Shown here one piece after another: positions 1 through 6,778 of a stretch of 19,200 nt of DNA. A program made the position numbers and the translations under genes. The notes under the pieces are model-generated. The model was not told the DNA's origin, made no database searches, and saw only the letters and a list, made by a program, of their open reading frames with translations. Position 1 is the stretch's first letter. Each line of letters opens with the position of its first letter. Source of the stretch: JBFMFE01 sp040752295 (GTDB taxonomy: Bacteria > UBP15 > UBA6099 > JBFMBQ01); NCBI GenBank assembly GCA_040752295.1, contig JBFMFE010000241.1:1-19200 (forward strand), given 5' to 3'.

Positions 1-20
1 ATATTCTGAAGGAGGACGCC

Positions 21-1124
21 ATGAAGAGGAATCTCACGGATGCAATGGCGCTGGTCGCGCTCACTGCCGCGGTTCTGCTCGCGGCATCGTCCGCCGCCGA
101 GGGCGCCGTCCGCCTGAAGGACATCGCGCGCATACGGGGCGTCCGCGAAAACCAGCTCGTGGGTTACGGACTGGTAGTCGGACTCAACGGCACGGGCGAC
201 GGCGTGGACATGACCTACCAGGCGATAGTCAACATGCTCGACAGGATGGGAATCGTCGTTGACCTCGGCGCGGTGAACGTGGACAACGTCGCGGCGGTGA
301 TGGTGACGGCGAACCTGCCCGGCTTCGTCAAGACCGGCGACAGGATTGACGTCGTGGTGTCCTCCATCGGCGACGCCGACAGCCTCCAGGGGGGCAACCT
401 CCTGATGACGCCCCTCAAGGCAGCCAACGGTGAGGTCTACGCGGTGGCGCAGGGACCGGTCTCCATCGGCGGATTTATGGCTCGCGCCGGCGGCGGCGCC
501 CAGGCGCAGAAGGCGTTCCCCACGACAGGGCGCATCCCCGGCGGGGCGATTGTGGAACGCGAAGTCCCCTCCGAGTTCGTGGACAGAAACAGGATTTACG
601 TCAACCTGAACAACCCCGACTTCACCACCGCGGCGCGCGTCGCCGAAGCGCTCGACAAGAAGTTCGGCGCCGGCGCCTCGATGGCGCAGGACCCCTCGAC
701 CATACGCGTGACCGTGCCGGAACCCTACAGCGACAACGTTGTCTCCTTTATCGCCGAGGTGGAGGCGGTGAAGATCGTGCAGGACGAAGTGGCGCGCGTG
801 GTGATCAACGAGCGCACCGGAACCATCGTTATGGGCGGGGACGTGAGCATCTCGCCGGTCGCTATAGCTCACGGCTCGCTGACGGTGACCGTCGAGCCGG
901 GCTACGAAATGCTCGAGCCGGCGCCGTTCACCCCCGGCGAACCCGGGGCGGTCCCGGCGCCGAAACTCACGGCGGAGGAAGAAAAGGTGACCTTCACCCG
1001 CGTGACCACGGAGGACGTGGTCAAGGCGCTGAACGCGATGGGCGTCACGCCCTCGGACATCATCGCCATATTCCAGGCGCTGAAAGCCTCGGGCGCGCTT
1101 CAGGCGGAACTCGTGATCATGTAG
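21..1124 (+). CDS. flgI: Flagellar P-ring protein FlgI
   Basis: FlgI forms the periplasmic P ring around the flagellar rod, in the peptidoglycan layer. The 367-residue product is close to the usual FlgI length of about 365. It opens with a Sec signal peptide (hydrophobic stretch VALTAAVLLAASSAAEG, residues about 12-28). The family block RLKDIARIRGVRENQLVGYG and then GLVVGLNGTGD follows directly. The C-terminus carries the conserved ending VTPSDIIAIFQALKASGAL and finishes ELVIM. The ATG at 21 follows a strong Shine-Dalgarno AAGGAGGA with good spacing. The gene leads a same-strand flagellar run, and its own upstream partner (often flgH or flgA) lies outside the window. A P ring implies a diderm envelope. 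Identification is firm and no broken or missing parts are seen. Confidence 0.97.
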   Translation: MKRNLTDAMALVALTAAVLLAASSAAEGAVRLKDIARIRGVRENQLVGYGLVVGLNGTGDGVDMTYQAIVNMLDRMGIVVDLGAVNVDNVAAVMVTANLPGFVKTGDRIDVVVSSIGDADSLQGGNLLMTPLKAANGEVYAVAQGPVSIGGFMARAGGGAQAQKAFPTTGRIPGGAIVEREVPSEFVDRNRIYVNLNNPDFTTAARVAEALDKKFGAGASMAQDPSTIRVTVPEPYSDNVVSFIAEVEAVKIVQDEVARVVINERTGTIVMGGDVSISPVAIAHGSLTVTVEPGYEMLEPAPFTPGEPGAVPAPKLTAEEEKVTFTRVTTEDVVKALNAMGVTPSDIIAIFQALKASGALQAELVIM

Positions 1125-1136
1125 GGGGCTTGCTGA

Positions 1137-1508
1137 ATGGAAGCTTTTTTATCGCCGCTGACGGACTACCGGACGCTGCGCGCGCAGGCGCAGGAAGGCG
1201 CCCTGGACAGGCTGAAGCGGTTGTCCGGGCACGTGCCTCCGGCGGTGGACGACGAGCTTAAGTACTACTGCGAGGAACTCGAATCGCTCTTCATCTACCT
1301 GCTCCTCAAGGAGATGCGCAAGACCGTGCCGGAGACGAAGCTCTTTCACGGGGGCAGGGCGGAGGAAATATTCCGCGACCTCCACGACGAGGAGCTTGCG
1401 CGGCAGCTCGCGCACGCGCGGGGCGGCGGCATCGGGATAGCCGATATGCTCTACCGCCAGCTCTCGCGCCCGGCGTCCGCTGCGCCGGCGCCTGATACCG
1501 CCGGTTAG
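1137..1508 (+). CDS. flgJ: FlgJ-type flagellar rod-binding protein (N-terminal domain only)
   Basis: This is a 123-residue protein matching the rod-binding (FlgJ N-terminal) domain. FlgJ helps cap and assemble the rod in the periplasm. The diagnostic core is ELESLFIYLLLKEMRKTVPE (residues about 47-66), followed by the HGGRAEEIFRDLHDEELARQL region and GGIGIADMLYRQL. The muramidase/glucosaminidase half of enterobacterial FlgJ is absent, as in many other phyla, so peptidoglycan cleavage must come from another protein. It starts 12 bases after the flgI stop, with a G-rich but weak ribosome-binding site (tagggggc), which suggests coupling to flgI. The tail after residue 112 (PASAAPAPDTAG) is low complexity. 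The gene is followed by the inserted four-helix element rather than directly by flgN. Confidence 0.9.
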   Translation: MEAFLSPLTDYRTLRAQAQEGALDRLKRLSGHVPPAVDDELKYYCEELESLFIYLLLKEMRKTVPETKLFHGGRAEEIFRDLHDEELARQLAHARGGGIGIADMLYRQLSRPASAAPAPDTAG

Positions 1509-1531
1509 GAGCGAGTGAGGGGAAAAAAGCA

Positions 1532-1554
1532 AATATCGAATATCGAACAAGGAA
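1532..1554 (+). repeat. Left arm of 23-bp perfect inverted repeat
   Basis: The arm contains two TATCGAA units and ends in ACAAGGAA. It is exactly the reverse complement of 1947-1969. The AAGGA at its inner end is also the best Shine-Dalgarno for the enclosed four-helix-bundle gene, whose ATG is at 1562, so folding of the two arms in RNA would hide that site. Confidence 0.9.
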
Positions 1555-1561
1555 CAGAGTA

Positions 1562-1939
1562 ATGTCGAAGGAAATCAAGAACTTTGATCTCGAAGAAAGA
1601 TTGATTGATTTTGCCGTTCATGTCATTCGTGTAGCGGAATCCATGCCAAAATCAAGACTTGGAAACCATATCGCAGGCCAGCTTATTCGCTGCGGAACAG
1701 CCCCTGCGCCGAATTATGGTGAAGCGCAAAGCGCCGAGTCCCGTTCGGATTTTATTCATAAAATGAAAATTTCTCTCAAGGAGCTTCGTGAAACACGTAT
1801 ATGGTTGTTGCTGATCGCAAGGGCTGATATTATCAAGTATAAGTTGATCGAGTTTTTAATTGATGAGAACAATCAACTCATTTCGATTTTTGTTGCAAGC
1901 GTTAAAACAGCCCGACGAAATCAGAGGAAAACTTCATGA
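1562..1939 (+). CDS. Four-helix-bundle protein (23S rRNA IVS / TIGR02436-like)
   Basis: This 125-residue all-helical protein belongs to the family found in 23S rRNA intervening sequences (S23/IVP, TIGR02436-like); the Avd proteins of diversity-generating retroelements share this fold. Family features visible are FDLEERLIDFAVHVIRVAES, then GNHIAGQLIRCGTAPAPNYGEA, a SRSDFIHKMKISLKELRETR helix, and LIDENNQLISIFVASVKTAR. The molecular role is unknown; the family forms basic pentameric barrels thought to bind nucleic acid. Its codons are AT-rich, unlike the flagellar genes on either side. The Shine-Dalgarno AAGGA lies in the flanking inverted-repeat arm. The gene is intact and probably expressed by read-through of the flagellar operon. 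It is foreign to flagellar function. Confidence 0.88.
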   Translation: MSKEIKNFDLEERLIDFAVHVIRVAESMPKSRLGNHIAGQLIRCGTAPAPNYGEAQSAESRSDFIHKMKISLKELRETRIWLLLIARADIIKYKLIEFLIDENNQLISIFVASVKTARRNQRKTS

Positions 1940-1946
1940 TTCGAAA

Positions 1947-1969
1947 TTCCTTGTTCGATATTCGATATT
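1947..1969 (+). repeat. Right arm of 23-bp perfect inverted repeat
   Basis: This is the exact reverse complement of 1532-1554, beginning TTCCTTGTTCG and ending TATT. It starts 8 bases after the stop codon of the enclosed gene. In a transcript the two arms could close a stem around the whole ORF. Confidence 0.9.
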
Positions 1970-2030
1970 CGTTTATGAGGGGAAACAGAATGGCTTCTAA
2001 AGCTAACGCTTATACCGCAGAGGCTGAAGT

Positions 2031-2048
2031 CCGGCGGCATTTCCGCCG
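2031..2048 (+). other. Small GC hairpin in the spacer before flgN
   Basis: CGGCGG (2032-2037) and CCGCCG (2043-2048) form a 6-bp stem with a 5-base loop, 22 bases upstream of the flgN start. There is no T tract, so it is not an intrinsic terminator. It lies in the 1986-2070 spacer, which otherwise holds only a 20-codon frame starting ATG at 1990 with unusually AT-rich codons. I see no conserved product there. The spacer may be the scar of an older insertion. Confidence 0.4.
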
Positions 2049-2070
2049 ATAATGATAAAGAAGGACGCCG

Positions 2071-2580
2071 ATGGCGAACGAGGGAAAAACTACAGCGCCC
2101 TGGGAAGACCTCCGCGGCGTCCTGAAAACGCAGAGGCAGGCGTACGAGCATCTGCGCGACGCACTGAAGGAAAAGGAACGGCTCATAATCAAGGGAGACG
2201 TGAAAAAACTCGAAGCGCTTGTCGCGGCGGAAAACCGGCGCGTGGACGAACTCGAGGAGATCGAACGCAAACGCATCGCCGCCGTGGAACGCTGCGCCGG
2301 GAGCGGCGAACAGCCGACGCTGACCGAACTGCTGAAAATGTCGCCTGAAGACCTCCGCCCGGCTATCGAAAACGAAGCGCTCGGTCTGATGACCGCTCTC
2401 AATCAGGCGGCGGCGCTCAACCGCAGCAACGCCGAGCTTATACGTGAATCCGTTCAGTACTCGAACTACTCCATAAACGTCATGACCAGCGGAGCGGCGA
2501 GGGAAACAGTCTACGAAGGCACGGGAAGGATGAAGTCCGCCGAGGACAGCCTGAGCGGCTTCCTGAACAGGCAGGTGTAA
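2071..2580 (+). CDS. flgN: FlgN-type flagellar export chaperone
   Basis: This 169-residue, mainly helical, charged cytoplasmic protein sits directly before flgK and flgL, the two clients of FlgN. FlgN binds their C-termini, keeps them unpolymerised and delivers them to the flagellar export gate. The FlgN pattern shows as a helix with LRDALKEKERLIIKGDVKKL (residues about 27-46), then an ALVAAENRRVDELEEIERKR helix. The C-terminal part runs NRSNAELIRESVQYSNYSIN and then a VYEGTGR turn typical of the family end. The ATG at 2071 follows GAAGGA with normal spacing. It ends 22 bases before flgK. The sequence is weakly conserved, so the call rests on pattern plus position. Confidence 0.82.
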   Translation: MANEGKTTAPWEDLRGVLKTQRQAYEHLRDALKEKERLIIKGDVKKLEALVAAENRRVDELEEIERKRIAAVERCAGSGEQPTLTELLKMSPEDLRPAIENEALGLMTALNQAAALNRSNAELIRESVQYSNYSINVMTSGAARETVYEGTGRMKSAEDSLSGFLNRQV

Positions 2581-2602
2581 ATACACTTTAAGGAGCAGCG
2601 CG

Positions 2603-5224
2603 ATGAGGTCCACTTTCTTCGGAATCGAAACCATGCGCAGGGCGATACTCTCCCAGAGGCGCGTTATGGACACCATCGGTCACAACATCGCCAACGCCGC
2701 CACGCCGGGTTACTCGCGCCAGCGGGTCAACCTCGCCACCACCAGCCCCTACGCCTACCCCGGACTGAACAGCCTCTTCGGACCGGGTCAGATCGGCACC
2801 GGCGTCATTGTCGAATCCATCGAGCGCATACGCGACCAGTTCGTTGACAAGCAGATACGGGTCGGCACGGCGCAGCAGGGCGAGCTTGAAATCGAAAAAA
2901 ACACCCTCCGGCAGGTGGAAAACGTCTTCCTCGAACCCTCCTCTACCGAGGGTCTCAACGGCGCCCTGTCGAAATTCTTCGAGGCGTGGCAGGAACTCTC
3001 CAAGCGCCCGGACAACATCGCCGTGCGCAACAACGTCATCAACACCGGCCAGGGGCTTGTCAACGTCATCCATAACATAGACCAGACACTCCGGAGCATA
3101 CGCGAAGACCTCAACGGTCAGCTCCGCGAGGACGTCACCGAAATCAACCGCCTCGCCGACGAAATCGCGCGCCTCAACGTGGACATTTCGCGCATATTCA
3201 CACACGGCGACGTACCCAATGACCTCATGGACAAGCGCGACCTCCTCCTCGACGAACTCTCCAAATACGTTGATATATCCGTCGAGGAGACCGAAGTCCG
3301 CGGACTGCACGTCCGCATCGGCAGCCGCACACTCGTTCAGGACGACAACGTCTTCAGCGTCACCGACGAAATGGCGTGGGACCACCCCTCGCAGATCACC
3401 CAGACGCCCTACTTCCGCGACGTCTCGCAAAGCGATTTCTACATGCTTGCGAACTTCTCCCGGGGCGAACTCAAGGGCATCGTGGACTCGCGCGACGTGA
3501 TCATCCCCGAAGTCCAGGCGAAATTCACCGAACTGGTGCGCTCCATCGCCGATGAGGTCAACAACCTCCACGTCAAGGGCTTCGGTATGAAAGAGGCGGA
3601 CCTGACGCCCATCACGACCGTCCTCACCGGCGCCGGTCAGCAGATAGTCTCCGCCGCACCGCCTAACAACCGCGTAAGGCTCGCGGACACGAACGGCATA
3701 AGCGTGGGCGACGTGCTGCGAATCGAGGACTCCGCCGCCGCCGGCGCCGAAGCCGTCACCGTGACGGTCACGGCGATCAGCGGCGACGAGATCACCTTCG
3801 AGCCGCTGGGCTTCGACCCCCTCCAGAAACCCGACGAGTCCGCCGGCTACGCCGCGCTGACGAACTACACCATCGCCGAGGGCGCGGTCGTCAGAAAGAT
3901 TGACCCCATGAAGTACCTCTTCTTCGAGATGGAAACCATCGCGCCCCCCCAGTTCGCAAGCGACGCCAAACCGTCGTACTTCTCCAGAATGACAAGCTCC
4001 GTCCTCCTGCCGGACGAGATAACGCTCAACTCAACCATCGCCGACCTCGAAAACCTCTACGGCGTGGACATCACGACGCTCGCCGGCACAACCCTCCAGC
4101 TCGACGACTACGCCACCGTCACCTTCGACGATAACACGACGCTCCAGCGCGTCTTTTCCCTCATCAACGCCGCGCGCATCGGCGCGAACGACGGCGAAGC
4201 TCTCCAGATAAAGCTCGACGAGCACAACCGCAGGGTCATCCTCAGCGGCGTCACCCGCGAGGCGCTCGACCAGCTCGGAGGCGCGGGCGGAAGCGTCAAC
4301 TCACTCTTCCGCGTACTCGGCTTCGAGGGGCACGGCATTGACGGCGTGAGCCTCCCCGTGGGCACCACCCTCGACTCCACACTCGCCTCCCTCGGCGTCG
4401 GCACCGGCTTCTTCATGATTGACAACGTTGAACTCTACATAAACGACCCCGCGTCGCCCCCGCCGACGGGCTTCTCCATCTCCGTCAACCAGACGTTAAG
4501 AAATTTCATCTCGCAGGTCAACACCATACTCAACGCCGCCGGAAGCACCTCCGCGGGCACCCAGCTCATGTTCGACCCCGCCTCCAACCGCCTCAAAATC
4601 GTCTCCAGCCACCAGTTCTCAACGCGGACCGACATATACACCGACCCCGCAGGCGCTAACCCCCAGCCGTTCAACCCACCGCTCGGCAGCAGCAACTTCC
4701 TTTCGGTCTTCGGGCTTCAGCGCTACGCCGACAGGGCGCAGGACTCGACGGCGCAGAACATCGCCTCCGTCACTTCCTCCGACGCCGGCTCGAGGCTGCG
4801 CATCAACGCGGACCTGATCGCCGACGTGGCGAAGATCGCCGCCTCGGGCACGTACTTCGGCATACCCGGCGACAACGCCGCAGCCGTCGCCATCGCGGAA
4901 CTGAAGAACGTCAACGTTCTGAGCGACATCGCGAGCGGAAACACGGCGAACCCGACCGAGACGCTCGACGAATTCTACAACAACCTCATAGCCAAGGCGG
5001 GCACCGATTCGCAGCGCGCTGTCGTTGACTCCGAGGTGGTGGAGCGCTTCCTCGAATTCTACGAGGAGCGCCGCCAGGAAATCTCCGGCGTCTCCATTGA
5101 TGAGGAACTCACAAGAATGATAGAGTCCCAGCGCGCCTTCCAGGCGGCGTCGCGCATGATAAACACCATAGACGAGATGCTCGACCGCGTAATCAACCGG
5201 ATGGGACTCGCCGGAAGGGCATAA
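2603..5224 (+). CDS. flgK: Flagellar hook-associated protein 1 FlgK (long form)
   Basis: FlgK is the first hook-filament junction protein; it is exported through the flagellar apparatus and sits on the end of the hook. The conserved N-terminus is FGIETMRRAILSQRRVMDTI followed by HNIANAATPGYSRQRV. The conserved C-terminus is RMIESQRAFQAASRMINTID then EMLDRVINRMG, which forms the coiled-coil D0 with the N-terminus. At 873 residues it is far longer than enterobacterial FlgK (about 550). The excess lies in the middle: a beta-rich insert near residues 350-430 (VRLADTNGISVGDVLRIED region) and two successive IN-motif-like domains near 469-577 and 582-702. These have parallel elements (TLNSTIADLE / TLDSTLASLG, a VFSLINA / FISQVNT helix, and VLGF / VFGL endings). 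The start ATG follows AAGGAGC. No frameshift is seen. Confidence 0.95.
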   Translation: MRSTFFGIETMRRAILSQRRVMDTIGHNIANAATPGYSRQRVNLATTSPYAYPGLNSLFGPGQIGTGVIVESIERIRDQFVDKQIRVGTAQQGELEIEKNTLRQVENVFLEPSSTEGLNGALSKFFEAWQELSKRPDNIAVRNNVINTGQGLVNVIHNIDQTLRSIREDLNGQLREDVTEINRLADEIARLNVDISRIFTHGDVPNDLMDKRDLLLDELSKYVDISVEETEVRGLHVRIGSRTLVQDDNVFSVTDEMAWDHPSQITQTPYFRDVSQSDFYMLANFSRGELKGIVDSRDVIIPEVQAKFTELVRSIADEVNNLHVKGFGMKEADLTPITTVLTGAGQQIVSAAPPNNRVRLADTNGISVGDVLRIEDSAAAGAEAVTVTVTAISGDEITFEPLGFDPLQKPDESAGYAALTNYTIAEGAVVRKIDPMKYLFFEMETIAPPQFASDAKPSYFSRMTSSVLLPDEITLNSTIADLENLYGVDITTLAGTTLQLDDYATVTFDDNTTLQRVFSLINAARIGANDGEALQIKLDEHNRRVILSGVTREALDQLGGAGGSVNSLFRVLGFEGHGIDGVSLPVGTTLDSTLASLGVGTGFFMIDNVELYINDPASPPPTGFSISVNQTLRNFISQVNTILNAAGSTSAGTQLMFDPASNRLKIVSSHQFSTRTDIYTDPAGANPQPFNPPLGSSNFLSVFGLQRYADRAQDSTAQNIASVTSSDAGSRLRINADLIADVAKIAASGTYFGIPGDNAAAVAIAELKNVNVLSDIASGNTANPTETLDEFYNNLIAKAGTDSQRAVVDSEVVERFLEFYEERRQEISGVSIDEELTRMIESQRAFQAASRMINTIDEMLDRVINRMGLAGRA

Positions 5225-5271
5225 TCAACCGGACGCGCCCGGCGCGCCGGACGTGAAAGGAAGCGTTCAAA

Positions 5272-6468
5272 ATGCTTGTATCAAGAGTCACCCAGAAGAT
5301 GATGACGGACACATTCATCGCCGACATCCAGCGCAGCCTCAGGTCCCTCAACGAGCTTCAGCGCCAGATTTCCACGGGAAAACGCGTGCGTTTCCCCTCG
5401 GACGACCCCATAGACGCCGACCGGATTCTCGATTACCGCCAGACCGTCGCCCAGGTGCAGCAGTACTCCCGGAACGTGGACGACATGGACAGCCTCGCCT
5501 CAAACGTGGACGGCGTCCTGGACACCATCACGAGCCTGCTTTTCAGGGCGCGCGACCTCGCCGTCCGCGCCTCCTCCGACGCCCCCATGGCGCAGCGCGA
5601 CCGCGACGCCATCGCCGAGGAACTCGACCAGATTCTCCACGAACTCGTCTTCCAGGCAAACCAGAAGTTCGACGGAAAATTCATCTTCTCAGGCAACAAG
5701 ACCGAAAACACGCCCTTCTCGATTACGAACGAGATCGAGTTCGTCGTGGACGGCTCGAGCGCGATCGTCAACATGCCCGAATACGCCGACAAAACCGGCA
5801 CGAGAAGGATGGAGCTGATCAACAACTCAGAGGTCGCCGTCACCGCCGTTTACGTCAACGGCGTCGCCGACCCCGCGCCGTTCTTCGACGTTGACAACAA
5901 CACTATAACGCTCTCCGCGGTCCCGCCCGCCGGCTCATCGGTGAGAGTCGTCTTCAACAGGGACGTCCTCGTCTCCTATCACGGAGACACCGGCACGCGC
6001 GAAGTGGAAATATCGGAGGGCGCGAAATTGGGCGTCATGTATCCCGGCGCCTCGCCGAACAGGGACGAAAGAACCGTTTTCAGCGGAATCAACGGCGACC
6101 CGAAAGGCATCGCAGGCGTCGAGGTCTTCCAGACGCTTATAGACCTGCGCGACAACATTTTCAAGTACGAGGACGTCTCCGCCGACGCGCAGTTGAATAT
6201 CAGAACCGGCATCTCGGACATTGACGAGTTCCTGTCGAAGATCAACGACGTGCGCTCCGACCTCGGCGGCAGGATGAACCGCCTCGAACTTGCGAAAAAC
6301 CGGCTCGAGAACATCAACATCAACACACAGGAACTGCTCTCGAACAAGGAAAACGTGGACATGGCTGAAGCCATCAGCGAAATGGTGCTCCAGCAGAACG
6401 TTTACCAGTCGGCGCTCGGCGCGGGAGCGCGCATTATCCAGATGTCCCTACTCGATTTCCTGCGTTGA
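5272..6468 (+). CDS. flgL: Flagellar hook-associated protein 3 FlgL
   Basis: FlgL is the second hook-filament junction protein, between FlgK and flagellin. The N-terminal flagellin-like D0/D1 region is clear: SRVTQKMMTDTFIADIQRSL, LNELQRQISTGKRVRFPSDD and a following helix ending RNVDDMD. The C-terminal helix reads NKENVDMAEAISEMVLQQNV, then YQSALGAGARIIQMSLLDFL. Its 398 residues fit a FlgL somewhat larger than the enterobacterial one (about 317), with extra beta domain near 150-260 (FVVDGSSAIVNMPEY to VVFNRDVLVSYHGD). The ATG at 5272 follows GAAAGGAAG, 47 bases after the flgK stop. It is the last recognisable flagellar gene here; no csrA or fliW follows. Confidence 0.95.
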   Translation: MLVSRVTQKMMTDTFIADIQRSLRSLNELQRQISTGKRVRFPSDDPIDADRILDYRQTVAQVQQYSRNVDDMDSLASNVDGVLDTITSLLFRARDLAVRASSDAPMAQRDRDAIAEELDQILHELVFQANQKFDGKFIFSGNKTENTPFSITNEIEFVVDGSSAIVNMPEYADKTGTRRMELINNSEVAVTAVYVNGVADPAPFFDVDNNTITLSAVPPAGSSVRVVFNRDVLVSYHGDTGTREVEISEGAKLGVMYPGASPNRDERTVFSGINGDPKGIAGVEVFQTLIDLRDNIFKYEDVSADAQLNIRTGISDIDEFLSKINDVRSDLGGRMNRLELAKNRLENININTQELLSNKENVDMAEAISEMVLQQNVYQSALGAGARIIQMSLLDFLR

Positions 6469-6778
6469 TCCCCCGTGAGTTACTAATGAGAGCATTTTAT
6501 GTTGGACATCCAGAAAATCCAGGAAATGCGCCCTTTTTACCACGGAAGCACGGAAACACGGAAAATTCACGGCGCGCCTCCGGCGCGTATAATACCTTTT
6601 TCTCCGTGCTTCCGTGTTTCCGTGGCTATATTGTTTTTTATCGTTTTTTCGCGCTTCCGTGTTTCCGTGGTCAATCATTCTTCTATTTTTCCGCGCTTCC
6701 GTGGCTACATGTGGTAATCAGTGAAAATTGTCCAATGTTTTCCGCTCCCATTAATAATTCTCCACGGGAACGGCTGAA
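6469..6778. other. Non-coding stretch with repeat cluster after flgL
   Basis: These 310 bases hold no convincing gene. A short frame opens at ATG 6499 after a GAGAG-like ribosome-binding site (MLDIQKIQEMRPFYHG). It runs straight into the repeat cluster, so only its first 12 or so residues could be original. From about 6715 to the phosphatase stop at 6779 I see no further structure, and no intrinsic terminator serves either flgL or the convergent phosphatase gene. Confidence 0.6.
6539..6713. repeat. cacggaaacacgg ('HGNTEARR') repeat cluster
   Basis: Units of the form CACGGAARCACGGAAAC occur four times. One arm runs forward (6539-6565). Three face the other way (6602-6632, about 6651-6671 and about 6691-6704; the last is short). 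Between the first two lies a GC hairpin: CGCGCC at 6573-6578 and GGCGCG at 6582-6587 with loop TCC. Head-to-head arms around a hairpin give a long imperfect palindrome. Translations of such repeats give the well-known spurious 'HGNTEARR' peptides of many metagenomic genomes. The reading frames across it are therefore repeat translations and not proteins. Confidence 0.85.

Larger units (their letters stand above)
1516..1985 (+). mobile_element. IVS-like four-helix-bundle element in the flagellar operon
   Basis: A compact AT-richer block lies between the flgJ-like gene and flgN. It carries one gene (1562-1939) enclosed by a perfect 23-bp inverted repeat at 1532-1554 and 1947-1969, built from TATCGAA units. 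Outside the inverted repeat, a 10-bp direct repeat TGAGGGGAAA occurs at 1516-1525 and 1976-1985. It could be a target-site duplication. The design of one four-helix-bundle ORF inside a long stem is that of the intervening sequences of bacterial 23S rRNA genes, but here the element sits in a protein operon. Seen directly: repeats, ORF and base bias. Inferred: mobility and mechanism. Confidence 0.65.

Noticed and set aside
1306..1578. Minus-strand frames over the rod-binding gene and left repeat
   Set aside because: They are shadows of the flgJ-type gene, with no family resemblance.
1990..2052. 20-codon frame between the element and flgN as a flgM remnant
   Set aside because: It has a GAGGGG-like site, but the codons are GCT-rich and unlike the neighbours, and the peptide shows no FlgM pattern.
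2588..3571. Long minus-strand frame across flgK (327 residues)
   Set aside because: It lies antisense to strongly conserved FlgK N-terminal sequence and shows the acidic/Val-rich composition typical of the complement of a GC-rich gene.
6539..6713. CRISPR-like array
   Set aside because: Unit spacing is irregular, orientations are mixed, and there are no uniform spacers and no cas genes nearby. It is a dispersed palindromic repeat cluster.
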